Shown here in pieces: positions 1-5,524 of a DNA stretch of 5,802 bases. Origin of the DNA: Desulfotomaculum sp. (lineage in GTDB: Bacteria; Bacillota; Desulfotomaculia; Desulfotomaculales; Nap2-2B). The position numbers were made by a program, and so were the translations under genes. How positions within the stretch are numbered: position 1 is the stretch's first letter; every line of letters begins with the position of its first letter. Under the pieces are notes generated by a model. That model saw only the letters and a list, made by a program, of their open reading frames with translations. It did no database searches and was not told the origin of the DNA. The stretch is from the NCBI GenBank assembly GCA_003457075.1, contig DMIY01000174.1, positions 1 through 5,802 of the forward strand, given 5' to 3'.

Positions 1-26
1 GGGGTTAGGGGGAGGGGGCGTTTTTT
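1..26 (+). repeat. G-rich repeat tail or 3' half of a terminator, cut by the window edge
   Basis: The tract has G-runs of 4, 5 and 5 (bases 1-4, 8-12, 14-18), then CG and T6 (21-26). GGGGGAGGG at 8-16 is identical to the 3' arm of the hairpin at the other end of the window (5794-5802), so this may be the tail of another copy of the same repeat. The T6 run after a G-rich arm would also fit the second half of a rho-independent terminator for an upstream gene, with its C-rich arm outside the window. No coding sequence is supported here. Confidence 0.4.
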
Positions 27-42
27 GGCAGCATCTATCTAT

Positions 43-52
43 AAGGAAGGTG
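43..52 (+). promoter_or_regulatory. Ribosome binding site of the PHP phosphatase gene
   Basis: AAGGAAGGTG lies 4 nt before the ATG at 57. It is a strong Shine-Dalgarno match and fixes that ATG as the start. The rest of the 56-base leader shows no clear promoter. Confidence 0.75.
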
Positions 53-56
53 TTTT

Positions 57-866
57 ATGCTACCTGATTATCACTGGCATACCCGGCGCTGTGGTCATGC
101 CGCGGGGGAGATGGAAGAGTACCTGGATCTGGCTCGTGCTAAGGGGTTAAAAGAAATAGGTTTTGCCGATCATGTTCCTATGTACTGGTTGCCGGCCGGC
201 AAACGCGACCCGGGTCTGGCCATGAGCGAGAGAGAATTGCCTATATATGTAGCGCAGGTAACAAGGTTGCGGGAAGAAAATCCGGATCTTACCATCAGGC
301 TGGGTATTGAGGCAGACTATATTCCCGGTCAAGATGAGGCTTTAAGGAAACTGTTGGCCGGGCATCCTCTTGACTACGTTATTGGTTCGGTGCATTACCT
401 GGATGATGGCTGGGGCTTTGATAATCCTTCTAACAGGGGGGAATATACCCGGCGGAATTTAGAGGAAATTTATGCCGCTTATTTTTTTCTGCTCCAACGG
501 GCTGCTCAATCCGGTCTTTTTGACATTATGGCTCATCCTGACCTGATCAAGAAATTTGGTTACCGGCCGGCAGGAGATTTGACTTCCTGGTATGACCAGA
601 CAGCCAGTATCTTTGCCGGCGCAGGGGTTTGCGTGGAGGTAAATACGGCTGGTCTTGCAGCTCCTGCCGGTGAAATTTACCCTGCCCTGGATTTTTTAAT
701 GCTGTGTAGAAGATATGGTGTGCCTGTAGTGGCGGGCTCTGATGCACATTCTCCGGACCAGGTGGGGCAATGGTGGAAGGAGGCGCTGCTGTGGATTAAA
801 GAAGCGGGCTATAAAGAAGCAGCTACTTTTGCACACCGCTGCCGCAGGATGGTACCGTTGGAGTAA
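57..866 (+). CDS. hisJ: PHP-family histidinol-phosphatase (HisJ/HisK type)
   Basis: This 269-residue protein belongs to the PHP metal-dependent phosphoesterase superfamily and most resembles the HisJ histidinol-phosphatase family, which converts L-histidinol phosphate to L-histidinol in histidine synthesis in the cytoplasm. The PHP metal motifs appear in order: DYHWHT (H6, H8), CGH (12-14), FADH (H39), GIEADY (E85), GSVHYL (H113), MAHPDL (H160), EVNTAG (E194) and GSDAHS (D229, H231). All expected trinuclear-site ligands seem present, and the length matches the family (about 260-280). There is no signal peptide or membrane segment. The start is supported by AAGGAAGG just upstream. No other his gene is nearby, so the physiological substrate is less certain than the fold; a general PHP phosphoesterase is the alternative. 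It lies upstream of rsmA, with a gap that looks able to carry its own promoter. Confidence 0.85.
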   Translation: MLPDYHWHTRRCGHAAGEMEEYLDLARAKGLKEIGFADHVPMYWLPAGKRDPGLAMSERELPIYVAQVTRLREENPDLTIRLGIEADYIPGQDEALRKLLAGHPLDYVIGSVHYLDDGWGFDNPSNRGEYTRRNLEEIYAAYFFLLQRAAQSGLFDIMAHPDLIKKFGYRPAGDLTSWYDQTASIFAGAGVCVEVNTAGLAAPAGEIYPALDFLMLCRRYGVPVVAGSDAHSPDQVGQWWKEALLWIKEAGYKEAATFAHRCRRMVPLE

Positions 867-891
867 ATAAACACTATTTTTTAATAAAAAC

Positions 892-920
892 TTGCCGGAA
901 GAGGGGAATACTATTATTAT
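892..920 (+). promoter_or_regulatory. Candidate sigma-A promoter for rsmA
   Basis: TTGCCG (892-897, 4 of 6 to TTGACA) and TATTAT (915-920, 5 of 6 to TATAAT) are separated by exactly 17 bp in an AT-rich gap between the phosphatase and rsmA. Transcription would begin near 927, about 45 nt before the rsmA start. The call rests on consensus matching alone. Confidence 0.45.
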
Positions 921-958
921 ATTTTTAAAAGTTTATTTCTCCTTTTGCTTAATTTGCC

Positions 959-970
959 GGGAGGCGGAGA
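959..970 (+). promoter_or_regulatory. Ribosome binding site of rsmA
   Basis: The purine-rich GGGAGGCGGAGA runs directly up to the ATG at 971. GGGAGG (959-964), 6 nt from the start, is the likely Shine-Dalgarno core and supports this start codon. Confidence 0.65.
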
Positions 971-1861
971 ATGGCTGAGATTTCTTCTGTATCGCGACTG
1001 CTGGAGATCTTAAACAAGCATAGTTTCCGTTGCCGCAAAAGGTGGGGACAAAACTTCCTGGTGGACGGCAATATTGTCCGCAAGATTGTCAGGGCAGCAA
1101 ACCTTTCTCCCAATGATATTGTAGTGGAGATCGGCCCGGGGGCGGGAACACTTACCTGTCTCCTGGCGAAAAATGTAAAGATGGTAATTGCCATCGAAGT
1201 GGACCAAAGACTCTCTCCTGTTTTAAAAGAAAATCTTGATGGTCTTACCAATGTGGAAATAGTGTTCGAGGATGCTATGAAGGTGGATTTTGATCACCTG
1301 GTCGGAACAAAGAGCCAGGAAATCATTGACCCCCATACGTCGAACTACAAAGTGGTGGCCAATCTTCCTTATTATATAACCACGCCTTTGCTTATGTACC
1401 TGTTGCAAAGAAAGTTTCATTTTGAATCCCTTCTCGTAATGGTTCAGCGCGAAGTTTCCCGGCGTTTAACTGCTGTTCCCGGAAGTAAGGATTATGGGTC
1501 TTTAAGTGTTGCCGTGCAGTATTATACGGTACCAAAAACTCTCTTCTATGTGCCGCGCTCAGTATTTTTCCCACAGCCGGAGGTTGATTCGGCAGTTGTT
1601 TATCTTGCCCGGCGAAAAACACCTGCCGTTGAGATTCCTGCAGAGGATCTATTTTTTAGCCTGGTACGGGGCGCTTTTGGCCAGCGGCGAAAAACTATTT
1701 TAAATGCTCTTGCCGGCAGCCAGGTGATTCCCGGGTTTAGCCGGCAGGTCTGGGAAGAAATACTGAAGGCAGGGAATATCGATCCCTCCCGCCGTGGCGA
1801 ATTATTGTCACTGGAGGAATTTGCTGTTCTCAGTTGGCATTGCTGGGAGCAGTTATCCTAA
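971..1861 (+). CDS. rsmA: 16S rRNA (adenine1518-N6/adenine1519-N6)-dimethyltransferase
   Basis: This 296-residue KsgA/RsmA enzyme uses S-adenosylmethionine to dimethylate two adjacent adenosines in the 3'-terminal hairpin of 16S rRNA, a late checkpoint in 30S assembly; loss in many bacteria gives kasugamycin resistance. Family signatures are clear: KRWGQNFL (23-30), the SAM-binding motif VEIGPGAGTLT (52-62), the acidic ribose-binding residue in IEVD (75-78), the catalytic NLPYYIT (131-137), MVQREV (157-162), the DYGSLSV block (174-180), and FFPQPEVDS (199-207). The C-terminal helical domain holds FGQRRKTI. The length is at the upper end for the family, and a short extra loop at about 112-126 before the catalytic motif accounts for part of this. 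In Bacillus and many Clostridia rsmA sits next to yabG; here ykuK and a reversed glycosyltransferase gene lie between them. Confidence 0.97.
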   Translation: MAEISSVSRLLEILNKHSFRCRKRWGQNFLVDGNIVRKIVRAANLSPNDIVVEIGPGAGTLTCLLAKNVKMVIAIEVDQRLSPVLKENLDGLTNVEIVFEDAMKVDFDHLVGTKSQEIIDPHTSNYKVVANLPYYITTPLLMYLLQRKFHFESLLVMVQREVSRRLTAVPGSKDYGSLSVAVQYYTVPKTLFYVPRSVFFPQPEVDSAVVYLARRKTPAVEIPAEDLFFSLVRGAFGQRRKTILNALAGSQVIPGFSRQVWEEILKAGNIDPSRRGELLSLEEFAVLSWHCWEQLS

Positions 1862-1893
1862 AGTATGTTGCGAACAAAGACAACTGATATTGG

Positions 1894-1902
1894 AAAGAAG
1901 TG
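1894..1902 (+). promoter_or_regulatory. Ribosome binding site that sets the ykuK start
   Basis: AAAGAAGTG lies 6 nt before the ATG at 1909, and GGAAAG begins at 1892. The upstream in-frame GTG at 1900 overlaps this site and has no adequate Shine-Dalgarno spacing, so the ATG at 1909 is preferred. Confidence 0.5.
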
Positions 1903-1908
1903 TTAGTT

Positions 1909-2379
1909 ATGTATTTTGTCAGTCCTACGAAAGGCAGGCTTACTTTTAATGAAATGATGGCCGGGATTGTAGATTATATTACGGGCCTGCCCACTTCTAT
2001 GTACAAGATCATAATTGGTACTGATTCGCAGGTAAAGCAGGATTCGTGTTTTGTGACAGCAATCATTGTCCACCGGCTGGGTAAAGGAGGGCGTTATTTT
2101 TACCGTAAGAAGCTTCACCGGAAGATCAAGAGCCTGCGTCAAAAAATATTTTATGAAACGTCGTTAAGCCTTGAACTGGGTGGTTTGGTAGCCAGGTATC
2201 TGTCGGAATGCGGCATGGATGAGATGGAGGTGGAAATTCACATTGACGTCGGTAAGCAGGGTGAGACGCGGGATTTAATCCGTGAAGTTGTAGGTATGGT
2301 GACAGGCAGCGGTTTTAACGCCAAAATCAAGCCGGAAGCTTTTGGCGCTTCCAGCGTAGCCGATAAACATACCAAGTAA
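1909..2379 (+). CDS. ykuK: YkuK/DUF458 family RNase H-like protein
   Basis: This 156-residue protein (159 from the GTG at 1900) matches the DUF458/YkuK family, which is predicted to have an RNase H-like fold and has no settled biochemical role that I know of. The family N-terminal block SPTKGRLTF (5-13) is followed by IIIGTDSQ (34-41), where D39 begins the acidic site, then E83 in a helix, HIDVG (111-115, D113), and the family ending ASSVADKHTK (147-156, D152). These acidic residues are spaced as in DEDD-type RNase H folds, so a metal-dependent nuclease or structural nucleic-acid role is plausible but inferred. It begins 47 nt after rsmA on the same strand with no visible terminator between, so co-transcription is likely. 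The 3' end faces the glycosyltransferase with only 17 bp between stop codons. No signal peptide or membrane segment is seen. Confidence 0.85.
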   Translation: MYFVSPTKGRLTFNEMMAGIVDYITGLPTSMYKIIIGTDSQVKQDSCFVTAIIVHRLGKGGRYFYRKKLHRKIKSLRQKIFYETSLSLELGGLVARYLSECGMDEMEVEIHIDVGKQGETRDLIREVVGMVTGSGFNAKIKPEAFGASSVADKHTK

Positions 2380-2396
2380 ACACAAACGGGTAATGG

Positions 2397-3197
2397 TTAA
2401 GAATAAATCCTCTCTATGAAATCCTCCAGTAAGTCAAACCTTCTCTCCTGGTGATAGCCTATGTAAGTTACACCTTTTCTTGACCGGTTCCGGGGTTGGT
2501 TGTGGTAAACTTGCAGGGCTTCCAGACAGTCGCCGATGATTGTTTCAGCAATGCGGTGGGAGTGGATGGGATCCCGCTGCCGGGAGCCAAGTTGCGCATG
2601 AGGCAGGCAGGCGCCTATGCCGGCCGGTAATCCCTGGCGGACTGCCAGGGCCAGGGCTACAGGTGGAACGGCCAGTTCACGGAAAGGGATCTGTTCTAAG
2701 AACCTTCGTGATACGACATGTGGACCATGAGAAGGAGAAGCGCCGCCGATTGCGCCTTCTAAACCCAGTGCTCTGTTAAGTATGATCCGCATATCAAGCA
2801 GGTAACTGGCCAGCAAGGACGGCCTGCCTGCTTTTTTTGGCGGATAGCAATCGGTCAGCGCTAAATGAAATCGTTTTTGAACAATGCTTTTTATAAGCTT
2901 TTTTAATGTGTTACCGATATTCCCGGCCATGTCTCCATCCACAAAAAGAATTACATCGGCCCCCATCTTGTATGCCCATGCGGCTCCAACGGCCCTGGGC
3001 ATATCTATGCCCAGGGAATCAGCAAAGTAGAGTGGTGAAAGATGTGGAACAGCAAGCTTTTCAATTATTTGCTGGGACCCGTCCGTGCAACCGTTGAATA
3101 CCGGGATGATGATGTCAGTACCTGTATTTGATATGGTATTAATTACTTTCTTTAAGGTTGCTGCTTCATTTTTTACAGGAATTACTGCCGCGATCAT
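2397..3197 (-). CDS. Family 2 (GT-A fold) glycosyltransferase
   Basis: The 266-residue protein opens with the GT2 nucleotide-sugar-binding strand IAAVIPVKNEA (2-12). It continues with NGCTDGS (35-41), GAAWAYKMGADVILFVDGDM (71-90) carrying the metal-binding DXD-type motif D87-G88-D89, and an acceptor-side region with GGASPSHGPHVVSRRF (151-166). It should transfer a sugar from a nucleotide donor; donor and acceptor cannot be read from sequence. There is no hydrophobic membrane anchor, so it is probably cytoplasmic or peripheral. The start at 3197 is preferred over the longer frame to 3260 because AAGGGGG lies 6 nt upstream of it and the 21 extra residues do not resemble a GT2 N-terminus. It is convergent with ykuK and divergent from yabG. 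The yabG context hints at a spore-surface polysaccharide role, but that is a guess. Confidence 0.85.
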   Translation of the reverse strand: MIAAVIPVKNEAATLKKVINTISNTGTDIIIPVFNGCTDGSQQIIEKLAVPHLSPLYFADSLGIDMPRAVGAAWAYKMGADVILFVDGDMAGNIGNTLKKLIKSIVQKRFHLALTDCYPPKKAGRPSLLASYLLDMRIILNRALGLEGAIGGASPSHGPHVVSRRFLEQIPFRELAVPPVALALAVRQGLPAGIGACLPHAQLGSRQRDPIHSHRIAETIIGDCLEALQVYHNQPRNRSRKGVTYIGYHQERRFDLLEDFIERIYS

Positions 3198-3203
3198 AGA
3201 TAT

Positions 3204-3210
3204 CCCCCTT
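3204..3210 (-). promoter_or_regulatory. Ribosome binding site that sets the glycosyltransferase start
   Basis: On the minus strand AAGGGGG precedes the ATG at 3197 with a 6-nt spacer. The alternative upstream start at 3260 has no comparable site at the right distance. Confidence 0.65.
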
Positions 3211-3281
3211 TTTTGGTGACCAATGTATTTCAACTGTTGATTCAAATTATGTAACCCCAAAGGAAAAAGTTACCTTTTTTG

Positions 3282-3293
3282 GTTGTTAACAAC
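3282..3293. promoter_or_regulatory. 12-bp perfect palindrome in the divergent intergenic region
   Basis: GTTGTTAACAAC is a perfect palindrome between the divergent glycosyltransferase and yabG genes. It ends where a -35 element would lie for the candidate yabG promoter. It could be an operator for a dimeric regulator; no specific regulator is recognised. Confidence 0.3.
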
Positions 3294-3317
3294 TCTCCAC
3301 ATACAGAACATACAATG
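3292..3317 (+). promoter_or_regulatory. Candidate sporulation (sigma-K/sigma-E type) promoter of yabG
   Basis: CATACAATG (3309-3317) matches the sigma-K -10 consensus CATANNNTA at 5 of 6 fixed positions, and its first eight bases match the sigma-E -10 form CATACANT exactly. An AC dinucleotide at 3292-3293, 15 nt upstream, could be the minimal sigma-K -35; no sigma-E -35 is seen. Transcription would start near 3324, just before the Shine-Dalgarno. B. subtilis yabG is sigma-K dependent, which makes this plausible. Confidence 0.4.
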
Positions 3318-3333
3318 TATGAAATATGTGGAG
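3295..3333 (+). promoter_or_regulatory. Nested inverted repeat covering the yabG ribosome site
   Basis: CTCCACATA (3295-3303) is the perfect reverse complement of TATGTGGAG (3325-3333). Between them lies CATACAATGTATG (3309-3321), an odd palindrome with its own 6-bp arms. In RNA this gives a 9-bp stem, a 5/3 internal loop and a 5-bp upper stem with a 3-nt loop. The 3' arm includes GGAG of the yabG Shine-Dalgarno, so a transcript from further upstream could fold and hide it. Confidence 0.6.
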
Positions 3334-3337
3334 GGGG
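3330..3337 (+). promoter_or_regulatory. Ribosome binding site that sets the yabG start
   Basis: GGAGGGGG lies 7 nt before the ATG at 3345, a strong match. It decides against the longer in-frame start at 3279, which has no such site and lies upstream of the candidate promoter. Confidence 0.75.
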
Positions 3338-3344
3338 AACGTCT

Positions 3345-4217
3345 ATGGGTGAAATTAAGACAGGTGATGTTGTAGGCCGGGTGTCATATGGGTGTGATGT
3401 TTACTTCAAGGTGATCGAAATTTTTCCTGGCAATGACGGTCAGGATTGCGCCCGTTTGAAAGGGCTGGATATGCGCCTTTTCGCCACTTCACGTTTAGAT
3501 GATCTTTACAAGTTTGAGCCTGCCCAGGTGGCGGCTTACTGGCATAATTGTATGACCTCGAATCACGAGCATATGAAACGTGTCTTTCAGCGAAGGCAGC
3601 AGGAACATGTACAAAGGCTAAACCGTGCTGCGGATTCGGTGGATCGAATAGAAAGTTTTGATGTGCCGGGTTCAGTGCTGCATATCGATGGAGATGGGGA
3701 TTATCTGGATTTATGTATGACTACCTATCGCCAGTTAGGCATTCCTGCCGGCGGCTACCGGATTGCCGAGGATAAGCAGGTTCAAGAGGTAGGTCAATTG
3801 CTGCGAAAACACCGGCCGGATATTTTAGTGCTTACCGGTCATGATGGTTTTGCTAAAGGAACGCGGGATTTTTCCGATCTTAAAAACTATCATAACTCTC
3901 CGTATTTTGTTGAGTCGGTTAAAACGGCGCGGCAATATGAAAAAAGCAGGGACGATTTAATAATCTTTGCCGGGGCATGTCAATCTCATTACGAGGCATT
4001 ATTGAATGCCGGAGCCAACTTTGCCAGTTCTCCCCGGCGTGTTCTCATACATGCTTTTGATCCTGTGTTCGTGGTGGAAAAGGTTGCTTATACGTCAATC
4101 TATGACCCTATCTCCTTAAAGGATATAATCGCCGGAACCATTACGGGTTTTGCGGGAATAGGGGGCTTGGAAACAAGAGGGAAGTATCGTTTAGGGGTTC
4201 CCAAATCTCCTTATTAA
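3345..4217 (+). CDS. yabG: Sporulation-specific cysteine protease YabG
   Basis: From the ATG at 3345 the product is 290 residues, the same length as I recall for B. subtilis YabG. YabG is made late in the mother cell and trims spore coat and germination proteins (coat morphogenetic factors in Bacillus, germination-protease precursors in Clostridioides). Visible features are the N-terminal KTGDVVGRVSYGCDVYFKV block (5-23), HIDGDGDYL (113-121), LTGHDGF (163-169) with H166, and FAGACQSHYEA (208-218) with C212. H166 and C212 fit the family's proposed catalytic His/Cys pair. No signal peptide is present, as expected for a mother-cell enzyme. It is divergent from the glycosyltransferase, follows a candidate sporulation promoter inside a dyad, and is followed after 84 bp by a serine protease gene. 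Its stop codon lies in a 12-bp tandem duplication that repeats the in-frame TAA. Confidence 0.95.
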   Translation: MGEIKTGDVVGRVSYGCDVYFKVIEIFPGNDGQDCARLKGLDMRLFATSRLDDLYKFEPAQVAAYWHNCMTSNHEHMKRVFQRRQQEHVQRLNRAADSVDRIESFDVPGSVLHIDGDGDYLDLCMTTYRQLGIPAGGYRIAEDKQVQEVGQLLRKHRPDILVLTGHDGFAKGTRDFSDLKNYHNSPYFVESVKTARQYEKSRDDLIIFAGACQSHYEALLNAGANFASSPRRVLIHAFDPVFVVEKVAYTSIYDPISLKDIIAGTITGFAGIGGLETRGKYRLGVPKSPY

Positions 4218-4236
4218 CTGGCAGATTAACTGGCAG
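4213..4236 (+). repeat. 12-bp perfect tandem duplication spanning the yabG stop
   Basis: ATTAACTGGCAG occurs twice back to back (4213-4224 and 4225-4236). The first copy holds the yabG stop TAA (4215-4217). Because the unit is 12 bp, the second copy places another TAA in frame at 4227-4229. It looks like a slippage duplication and does not alter the protein. Confidence 0.9.
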
Positions 4237-4246
4237 CCTGGTGGTA

Positions 4247-4274
4247 ACCCTTCCCTTGTCTTTTGCATATGATG
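4247..4274 (+). promoter_or_regulatory. Candidate sporulation (sigma-K type) promoter of the serine protease
   Basis: AC (4247-4248), a 17-nt spacer, then CATATGATG (4266-4274), which matches CATANNNTA at 5 of 6 fixed positions. It has the same final TG deviation as the yabG candidate. Predicted transcription would begin near 4281, after the 5' arm of the dyad. Short, degenerate motifs like this occur by chance. Confidence 0.35.
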
Positions 4275-4286
4275 GCTTGAAGACAT

Positions 4287-4294
4287 GGGGAGGG
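4287..4294 (+). promoter_or_regulatory. Ribosome binding site of the serine protease gene
   Basis: GGGGAGGG lies 7 nt before the ATG at 4302 and supports that start. It is fully contained in the 3' arm of the inverted repeat. Confidence 0.75.
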
Positions 4295-4301
4295 TTAATT
4301 T

Positions 4302-5306
4302 ATGGATAGACATCTGCGAATGTTAAGCAAGTACAAAAAAGATTTGCTCGGCTTGCCTAATGTCCTGGGGGTGGGAGTAGGTTTTAAACAGATGAGGAAT
4401 GAAAATACCGGTCGTCCGGCCTTGCTTGTTTTTGTGGAAAACAAAGTTCATCTTGAAGGTTTGCGTAAGGAACACATTGTGCCGCTTAAAATTAAAGACC
4501 TCCAGACAGATGTTATTGAAATCGGCCGGGTACGTATGCTGCAGGAGCGTACCCGCCGGTGGAGACCGGCGCAGCCCGGGGTAAGTATTGGTCATCATAA
4601 GATTTCTGCCGGTACTTTCGGAACTGTGGTAAAGGATAAAACTACCGGCGAGAAATTGATTTTAAGCAACAACCATATTTTAGCCAATGCTACCGACGGT
4701 TCGGATGGACGTTCTGCTGCCGGTGATCCTGTTTTGCAACCCGGTCCTCACGATGGAGGTGGTCCGCATGACCGCATTGCTACCTTGTTGCGTTTTATAC
4801 CTGTCAGGCGGACAGTGCAAGATGTGGAATGCCCGGTTGCAGCAGCGGCAGTGTGGACTGGTAATACTTTAATCCATGCCGTTCGTCCACATTATGATCT
4901 GAAATTAACAAAACGTGCTCAGGAGTTGAATCTGGTAGATGCAGCAGTAGCACGGCCTGACGCGCAAAATATGATTTCTGGGGAAATCCTGGGAATTGGC
5001 CATGTAGAAGGTGTAGCTGATATTGGACCGGGAGAACAAGTACAAAAGAGCGGTCGTACCAGCGGAGTAACTGAAGGAAAGGTACAGGCAATTGGAGTAA
5101 CGGTAAGAGTGGATATCGTGGATGCCGGGACTGGATGGTTTTCGGATCAAGTGATCAGCGATGTCCTTTCCCGGCCGGGGGATAGTGGTTCTTTAGTTTT
5201 AAATTCGGAAAAGCGGGCGGTTGGTTTATTGTTTGCGGGTTCTGATAAGTATACAGTGTTTAACCGCATTCATAATGTCATGGAGAGGTTAAGGATTCAG
5301 TTTTAG
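4302..5306 (+). CDS. Cytoplasmic trypsin-fold serine protease, NAL1-like
   Basis: The 334-residue product has an N-terminal domain (about 1-90) with the repeated-valine/glycine strand NVLGVGVGFKQ (20-30) and LLVFVENKV (41-49). A chymotrypsin-fold protease domain follows. The triad is readable: H125 in LSNNHIL (121-127), D213 in NLVDAAVARP (210-219) and S295 in RPGDSGSLV (291-299). SGRTSGVTEGKV (250-261) is the usual conserved block before the serine motif. This arrangement resembles bacterial trypsin-like proteins grouped with plant NAL1; the substrate is unknown. There is no signal peptide, propeptide or membrane segment, so unlike most trypsin-fold proteases it should act inside the cell, possibly in the mother cell. 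It lies 84 bp after yabG on the same strand and shares that gene's leader layout. All triad residues are intact, so it is probably active. Confidence 0.85.
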   Translation: MDRHLRMLSKYKKDLLGLPNVLGVGVGFKQMRNENTGRPALLVFVENKVHLEGLRKEHIVPLKIKDLQTDVIEIGRVRMLQERTRRWRPAQPGVSIGHHKISAGTFGTVVKDKTTGEKLILSNNHILANATDGSDGRSAAGDPVLQPGPHDGGGPHDRIATLLRFIPVRRTVQDVECPVAAAAVWTGNTLIHAVRPHYDLKLTKRAQELNLVDAAVARPDAQNMISGEILGIGHVEGVADIGPGEQVQKSGRTSGVTEGKVQAIGVTVRVDIVDAGTGWFSDQVISDVLSRPGDSGSLVLNSEKRAVGLLFAGSDKYTVFNRIHNVMERLRIQF

Positions 5307-5368
5307 GTTTCTGGGAGCAAAACCACCTTTGTGGCAGGATAAATACAGTCAAAAACAATACATTGTCT

Positions 5369-5524
5369 TTGGAAGCGCTCCACAATCTGGATGAATTGTT
5401 GTTAAAGAGGTTTCAAAAAGTTTTCCAGGGCTTGTTTATCTTAAGCTGTTTTTATGAAACCGGTGACCGGTTGGAATGTCTTGCTGTAACTGACGGACTT
5501 GGAGCAGTCCTTTATTCGGCTTAA
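5369..5524 (+). pseudogene. Possible decayed gene remnant (51-codon open frame)
   Basis: From TTG at 5369 a 51-residue frame reads with protein-like composition (LEALHNLDELLLKRF at the start, ECLAVTDGLGAVLYSA at the end) to TAA at 5522. The frame stays open upstream past 5300, overlapping the end of the protease gene, but has no ATG or GTG and no Shine-Dalgarno. I do not recognise a family. It may be a remnant or chance. Confidence 0.15.
5495..5513 (+). terminator. Weak terminator-like hairpin
   Basis: GGACT (5495-5499) and AGTCC (5506-5510) form a 5-bp stem with a 6-nt loop, followed by TTTATT. It is the nearest terminator-like structure after the serine protease, but the stem is short and the T tract interrupted. 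Confidence 0.2.

Larger units (their letters stand above)
4246..4296 (+). promoter_or_regulatory. Long inverted repeat covering the serine protease ribosome site
   Basis: AACCCTTCCCTTGTCTT (4246-4262) pairs with AAGACATGGGGAGGGTT (4280-4296) over 17 positions, with one T-T mismatch and one G-U pair; T4245-A4297 extends it by one. The loop is 17 nt. The 3' arm contains the whole Shine-Dalgarno GGGGAGGG (4287-4294). No T-run follows, so it is not an ordinary terminator; a translation-blocking structure fits better. Confidence 0.65.

Noticed and set aside
937..971. TTCTCC pairing with GGAGAA at the rsmA start as a third ribosome-site hairpin
   Set aside because: Only 6 bp with a 23-nt loop, and the stronger GGGAGG core stays unpaired; this is weak compared with the two protease leaders.
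2380..2396. Shared bidirectional terminator between convergent ykuK and the glycosyltransferase
   Set aside because: The 17-bp gap and its flanks contain no inverted repeat or T-run.
2540..3097. Plus-strand open frames inside the glycosyltransferase gene
   Set aside because: They are antisense shadows without ribosome sites or domain motifs, while the minus-strand frame carries clear GT2 motifs.
3259..3280. AAAGG/CCTTT inverted repeat as a terminator
   Set aside because: Only 5 bp with a 9-nt A-rich loop, and it lies upstream of both divergent genes, where a terminator has no obvious target.
4323..5150. Minus-strand and alternative-frame open frames inside the serine protease gene
   Set aside because: They overlap a gene with an intact catalytic triad, have no Shine-Dalgarno and show no family resemblance.
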